Positions 5,836-9,516 of a stretch of DNA of 9,516 nt are shown piece by piece. The notes beneath the pieces are model-generated. The model did no database searches. It was not told where the DNA came from and saw only the letters and a list, made by a program, of their open reading frames with translations. The DNA is from Acidiferrobacterales bacterium (GTDB lineage: Bacteria; Pseudomonadota; Gammaproteobacteria; Acidiferrobacterales; Sulfurifustaceae), in the NCBI GenBank assembly GCA_015492195.1, contig WGFP01000135.1:1-9516 (forward strand). The letters are read 5' to 3'. Made by a program: the position numbers and the translations under genes. Each line of letters starts with the position of its first letter. Positions within the stretch are counted from its first letter, which is position 1.

Positions 5836-5846
5836 GTATTGATACC
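5835..5846. promoter_or_regulatory. operator-like dyad at the predicted transcription start
   Basis: GGTAT-TG-ATACC is a 12-base inverted repeat that touches the -10 box and spans the predicted start. A repressor dimer bound there would block the promoter. A third GGTAT copy lies at 5860-5864. The arms are short, so chance is possible. Confidence 0.35.
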
Positions 5847-5948
5847 ATTATGGAGTAACGGTATTCCCCCGGCCGCATATCGGCCCGCTGCCCAATAACG
5901 TCAGAAAGACCCGTTTAGCTTCCCGTTTTTCCGTTGATTCGCATTGCA

Positions 5949-5979
5949 CCCGTCTCAAAAACGTCTAATTTTGAGAGGG
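5949..5979 (+). promoter_or_regulatory. hairpin in the kinase leader
   Basis: TCTCAAAA (5953-5960) and TTTTGAGA (5969-5976) pair perfectly over an eight-base loop. CCC/GGG extends the stem by three pairs past one bulged G. No T tract follows on either strand, so it is not a standard terminator. It could be an RNA leader structure or a protein-binding dyad. Confidence 0.45.
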
Positions 5980-6060
5980 GCGCTGTAAAAAACAACACGT
6001 TTGTTGGTTTTCGCTGCCGCATCGGTCAGATCCGATCACTGTCTTTGGATATTTGTAACT

Positions 6061-8232
6061 ATGGGTCCTGATTATCCAGCTAACGCCTTGCCGGTAAATT
6101 ACAGGCTGGGCGAATATGTTATTAAGCGTGTCCTCGGCCACGGCGGCTTTGGTATCACTTATCTTGCCAGGGACTCCCGCCTCGACACCCAGGTGGCCAT
6201 CAAGGAATATTTTCCCGATGCTTTTGCCATTCGCGATAAGCGAACCACCATCAGACCGAGGACCGGAAGCAGCACGGCCGATGCCGAGAATTATCGTTGG
6301 GGCCTGAAAGAATTTCTTAAAGAAGCGCGCGTCCTTGCCAAATTCAAACATAATCATATCGTGCGCGTGTTGCGTTTCCTGGAAGCCAACGGCACCGCCT
6401 ACATGGTGATGGAATACGAGGAAGGACAGAACCTCGCCGGTTACTTAAGGCAACATAGAGGCTTTTTGAGCGAATCCAAATTGTTGCAGGTTTTTCTGCC
6501 GATTCTCAGCGGTTTGCAGGCGGTGCATGAAGCCGGATTGTTGCACCTCGACATCAAGCCGGGGAACATTTATTTGCGCGCCAACGGGCAGCCCATGCTC
6601 ATTGATTTCGGGTCGTCACAGCAGGTCAAAGGCCACATTAACGCTAATCAGAAAATCGCCCTTACAACGGGCTACTCTGCGCTTGAACATTATCCGGGGC
6701 AAGGCGAGCAGGGACCGTGGACGGATGTCTACTCGATGGGCGCGACCATATATCGGTGCATCACCGGCAAGGAACCGGTCGATGTAATGAAACGGTATCA
6801 GGCGGTGAACGAGCGAGGCGCCGATATCATAACCCCGGCGACCGAATTTACCCGCCCTTTTTATTCCAAGCACATACGCGAATGCGTCGACAAGGCGATG
6901 CAGATTAAACAGGAGGACAGGCCGCAATCGGCGGCCGCGCTCCAGAACGGCCTGATGGGAAAACCGATGACGGAAGATTCATCCACTTTCCGTTATCGGA
7001 TTGGCTCGGGATTTATCGGCGTTATTCCCGGAGCCAATCCCAATAAACATTCAAAAAAATACACCAAACGCGGTTTTCTGGAGAAACTGATCGTTTTTCT
7101 CGTATTCCTGGCGACCGTTGCGGTCGTAACACCCAAGCTTCTGGTGGATACCTTCGTGATTACTGATGCGGAGCTTTATGATGAACTCGATAAATTGAAA
7201 TTAAAGGCCGATAAAATCAAAACGGATGCGCGCAACTACATTGATGAGCGCATATTCGGAAAGCGTCCCGTTGAGAAAGTAAAACCAAAAACCGCTGCAA
7301 TGGTTTCTCCGGAACGCAAGTCCGTTGTAAATCCTGTTGAAGCCTTTTCAGTTGCAAAGGTCACAGCACGTATATTAGAAGGGCATGCGAAACCGGTTGT
7401 GTCGCTTGCGTTCCTGTCGAGTGACACCATGCTTGTCTCGGCCTCAAACGACGGCGTAATTAAAATCTGGGAAGTCGAATCCGGTAAATTATTGGAAACA
7501 CTGCGGTCAAGCGCCGAAGCCGCCGGTGTCATTACTGCGTCACGTGACGGTCGCTGGCTGGCGATACCCGATGACGGATATATCATCCGGCTTTTTAACG
7601 TCGCGGATAAAACTCAAACAGGTGAATTACTGGGGCATCGCCAGCACATTAACGCTTTGGCTTTTTCACCCGACGGGAAAATTCTCGCTTCGGCAGGCGA
7701 GGATAATATAGTGTCGGTATGGGACGTGGAGAATCAACGGAAAATCGCCGATCTCAAGCAAAGCACGGATAACGTGTTGGCTCTCGAGTTTTCCCCCAAT
7801 GGACGCATATTGGTGACCGGCGATTCGAAAGGCGGTATCCGTTACTGGGACGTTGCGACGTGGAAAGAACTGGCCTACACCTCGGCCGGGAAAGAGGCGG
7901 TAACCACCCTTGCTTTTTCATCGAAGGGAAATTGGCTTGCTTCGGGAGGAGAGGGAAATCAGCTCAAACTCTGGCAGATTGGAATTAAACGTAATGATCG
8001 CGTGCTCAAGGGAGCGCCGGATACCGTGCATACCGTTCGTTTCAGTCCCGACGAAAAACAATTGATCCTGGGCGGCACAACCGGCGCGATACAGATATGG
8101 AGTGTCGAGACGGGAGAAATTATTCACCGGTTAAACGGCCATAACAATAATGTTCGTGCCGTGGCGATTTCGCGCGACGGCAAGATCCTGGCTTCAGGCG
8201 GGGATGATTACAAGGTGAAAATCTGGGAATAA
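6061..8232 (+). CDS. membrane-anchored Ser/Thr protein kinase with C-terminal WD40 propeller
   Basis: A 723-residue protein in three parts. Residues 14-300 are a Hanks-type kinase: glycine loop GHGGFG (26-31), Lys48 in VAIKEYFP, catalytic HLDIKPGN (162-169, Asp164, Asn169), DFG at 182-184, SALEH at 206-210, TDVYSMG at 221-227, and Arg287. All residues needed for phosphotransfer are present. The catalytic loop has HLD in place of HRD, so it is a non-RD kinase. One membrane helix follows at about 341-360, preceded by a basic stretch, so the kinase should face the cytoplasm. A Lys/Asp-rich helical linker (369-400) leads to WD40 repeats from about 435 to 723. I count seven, three with GH, ending at IWE and the stop, which should give one closed propeller outside the membrane. 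ATG 6061 is preferred over TTG 6001 because the kinase fold starts just after it; the ribosome site is weak. Ligand and targets are unknown. Confidence 0.92.
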   Translation: MGPDYPANALPVNYRLGEYVIKRVLGHGGFGITYLARDSRLDTQVAIKEYFPDAFAIRDKRTTIRPRTGSSTADAENYRWGLKEFLKEARVLAKFKHNHIVRVLRFLEANGTAYMVMEYEEGQNLAGYLRQHRGFLSESKLLQVFLPILSGLQAVHEAGLLHLDIKPGNIYLRANGQPMLIDFGSSQQVKGHINANQKIALTTGYSALEHYPGQGEQGPWTDVYSMGATIYRCITGKEPVDVMKRYQAVNERGADIITPATEFTRPFYSKHIRECVDKAMQIKQEDRPQSAAALQNGLMGKPMTEDSSTFRYRIGSGFIGVIPGANPNKHSKKYTKRGFLEKLIVFLVFLATVAVVTPKLLVDTFVITDAELYDELDKLKLKADKIKTDARNYIDERIFGKRPVEKVKPKTAAMVSPERKSVVNPVEAFSVAKVTARILEGHAKPVVSLAFLSSDTMLVSASNDGVIKIWEVESGKLLETLRSSAEAAGVITASRDGRWLAIPDDGYIIRLFNVADKTQTGELLGHRQHINALAFSPDGKILASAGEDNIVSVWDVENQRKIADLKQSTDNVLALEFSPNGRILVTGDSKGGIRYWDVATWKELAYTSAGKEAVTTLAFSSKGNWLASGGEGNQLKLWQIGIKRNDRVLKGAPDTVHTVRFSPDEKQLILGGTTGAIQIWSVETGEIIHRLNGHNNNVRAVAISRDGKILASGGDDYKVKIWE

Positions 8233-8259
8233 TCGGCCGTGATTTCGGGCGCGGCCGAT
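8232..8259. terminator. hairpin between the convergent kinase and merA genes
   Basis: ATCGGCCG (8232-8239) and CGGCCGAT (8252-8259) form a perfect eight-pair GC-rich stem with a 12-base loop, filling most of the 36-base gap. The position, starting inside the kinase stop codon, suggests a bidirectional terminator, but neither strand has a proper T run. Confidence 0.5.
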
Positions 8260-8268
8260 ATCGATGTC

Positions 8269-9516
8269 TTATTCCGCACAACAGGACAATTGTTTTACAT
8301 CCTTGGTAAACGTCTGGGCGGTAAGCTTCAACCCTTCCACCATGGTGAGATAGGGGAACAATTGATCGGCCAGGTCCTGGATGGTCATGCGATTGCGAAT
8401 CGCGAGTGCCGCCGTTTGGATGATCTCGCCCCCTTCGGCGGCGAGTACTTGGACTCCCAACAACCGACCGTTTTCTTTTTCGGCGACCAGTTTGATGAAG
8501 CCGCGGGTGTTGAAATTCGCCAGCGCCCGGGGAACGTTGTCCAAGGTAAGGCTGCGGCTGTCGGCGTAGATGCCGTGGTCTTTGGCCTGCTGCTCGGTCA
8601 GGCCGACGGTTGCCGCCTGGGGGTCGGTGAACACCACGGCGGGCATGGTGGATAAATCCAGGGTTGCGTCACCGCCGGTCATGTTGATGGCGGCGCGGGT
8701 GCCGGCGGCCGCGGCCACGTAGACGAACTGGGGTTGGTTGGTGCAGTCGCCGGCGGCATAGATGTGTTCGACGGATGTGCGCATGTGATCGTCGATGACG
8801 ACGGCGCCGCGTTTGTCGGTTTTTACGCCCGCTCTGTCGAGGGCCAAATCTTGCGTGTTGGGTTCGCGGCCGGCGGCCACCAGCAACGCGTCGCCCTTTA
8901 CTTCACCAGCCGGTGTCTGTAGCACAAACTCGCGGCCATTATGGGAAACGGCATCAGGCAGGGTGTGGGTCAGCACGCGGATGTCTTCGCCTTCGAACAC
9001 CTCTGTTAATCCTTCACCGATTGCCGGGTCCTCTTTTGACAGCAAGGTACTGCGCGCCAGCACGGTCACGTCGGACCCCAATCGCCGGAAGGCCTGGGCC
9101 AGTTCCACCGCCGTTACCGAGCCGCCCAGGACGATCAGGTGTTTCGGCAACCGTTCGGCCACCAACGCTTCCGTGGAGGTCCAAAACGGCGTGTTTTTCA
9201 ATCCGGGAATCTCGGGCACCGTGGGCCGGGCGCCGGTGGCGATCAGGATGCGGTCGGCGTGGATGATTTTTTCGCTTCCGTCCGGTCGCTTAATTATTAA
9301 GGTATGCGCATCTTGAAAGCGCGCATGACCCTTAAGCAAATTAATGTTGGGACTGGTTTCCAGGATGCTCTCATACTTGGCATGGCGCAGTTCCTCCACT
9401 CGGGTCTGTTGCTGGGCCACCAGCCGCCCACGGTCAATAACGGGGGAGATTGGTGTGATGCCGGTAAAGGGATGCGCCTCCTGCATGTGTGCAATGTGGG
9501 CCGCCCGGATCAGGAT
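8269..9516 (-). CDS. merA: mercuric reductase, C-terminal 415 residues, cut by the right edge
   Basis: MerA reduces Hg(II) to volatile Hg(0) with NADPH and FAD in the cytoplasm. The visible part begins ILIRAAHIAH, the segment just after the FAD-proximal redox cysteines, so the N-terminus (any HMA domain, the FAD Rossmann motif and the CVNVGC pair) lies off the window. Seen here are ATGARP, the NADPH-binding LIVLGGSVTAVELAQAF, the FAD-contacting IYAAGDCT, and a dimerisation domain with VVFTDPQ, LANFNTRGFIKL and LFPYLTMVEGLKL. The protein ends SCCAE, and the adjacent C-terminal cysteines, which pass Hg(II) to the active site, separate MerA from lipoamide dehydrogenase and glutathione reductase. 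The sequence follows Tn501 MerA closely. It converges on the kinase gene with a 36-base gap. No merT, merP or merR adjoins on the visible side. Confidence 0.96.
   Translation of the reverse strand: MLIRAAHIAHMQEAHPFTGITPISPVIDRGRLVAQQQTRVEELRHAKYESILETSPNINLLKGHARFQDAHTLIIKRPDGSEKIIHADRILIATGARPTVPEIPGLKNTPFWTSTEALVAERLPKHLIVLGGSVTAVELAQAFRRLGSDVTVLARSTLLSKEDPAIGEGLTEVFEGEDIRVLTHTLPDAVSHNGREFVLQTPAGEVKGDALLVAAGREPNTQDLALDRAGVKTDKRGAVVIDDHMRTSVEHIYAAGDCTNQPQFVYVAAAAGTRAAINMTGGDATLDLSTMPAVVFTDPQAATVGLTEQQAKDHGIYADSRSLTLDNVPRALANFNTRGFIKLVAEKENGRLLGVQVLAAEGGEIIQTAALAIRNRMTIQDLADQLFPYLTMVEGLKLTAQTFTKDVKQLSCCAE

Larger units (their letters stand above)
5649..6060. other. 412-base gap between channel and kinase genes
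   Basis: No gene is supported here. It holds the promoter-like element, the dyad and the hairpin listed separately. It also holds a short inverted repeat GGCAC/GTGCC (5772-5776 and 5783-5787) and a weak AT-rich dyad just after the channel stop (CAAGT/ACTTG, near 5657-5678) that lacks a T tract and is not a convincing terminator. Confidence 0.5.

Noticed and set aside
5680..5898. Plus-strand 72-codon open frame after the channel gene
   Set aside because: There is no ribosome site, it runs through the predicted kinase promoter, and the product has no recognisable feature.
8795..9316. Plus-strand open frame of 173 codons opposite merA
   Set aside because: It is low-complexity Ser/Arg/Pro-rich antisense translation of a clear mercuric reductase.
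1..9516. Mobile element, CRISPR array or RNA gene
   Set aside because: No transposase, integrase, spaced direct repeats, terminal inverted repeats or tRNA/rRNA-like sequence was found on either strand.

Overview
The window looks like chromosomal DNA of a metal-exposed proteobacterium, probably gamma- or betaproteobacterial. The grounds are a Tn501-like mercuric reductase, strong AGGAG-type ribosome sites, moderately high GC, and a protein kinase with the VAIKEYFP signature common in proteobacterial Ser/Thr kinases. This assignment is inference from protein style, not from a marker gene. No rRNA, tRNA, CRISPR array, transposase or insertion-sequence end was recognised.

Layout. (1) Bases 1-389, minus strand: the N-terminal part of a radical SAM/SPASM-type (anSME-like) enzyme that runs off the left edge, with a good sigma70-like promoter almost touching its start codon. 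(2) Bases 390-851: a gap with no convincing gene, holding that promoter and a terminator-like hairpin. (3) Bases 852-2134, plus strand: a two-gene unit of a trypsin-fold serine protease (Nal1-like) and, overlapping it by four bases, a small exported protein that resembles the protease's own N-terminal domain. (4) Bases 4160 down to 2141, minus strand: a compact operon of thioredoxin-coupled arsenate reductase (arsC), a MerR-family metal regulator with three Hg-type cysteines, an exported protein of unknown function, and a TlpA/ResA-like thioredoxin. The last two overlap by ATGA. (5) Bases 4344-5648, plus strand: an MscS-family mechanosensitive channel, divergent from arsC. (6) Bases 5649-6060: a gap with a promoter-like element, an operator-like dyad and a leader hairpin. 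(7) Bases 6061-8232, plus strand: a membrane-anchored Ser/Thr kinase with an extracytoplasmic seven-repeat WD40 domain. (8) Bases 9516 down to 8269, minus strand: the C-terminal three quarters of mercuric reductase (merA), cut by the right edge and converging on the kinase gene.

How it may work together. Arsenate reductase, a mercury-type regulator, a periplasmic thiol oxidoreductase and mercuric reductase in one neighbourhood suggest a metal and thiol-stress locus. Its wiring is unusual, because the MerR-type regulator sits in the arsenate operon and not beside merA. The channel and the kinase are envelope proteins with their own control regions. The least described parts are the protease with its free-standing, exported domain copy, and the unknown exported protein that is translationally coupled to the TlpA-like gene.
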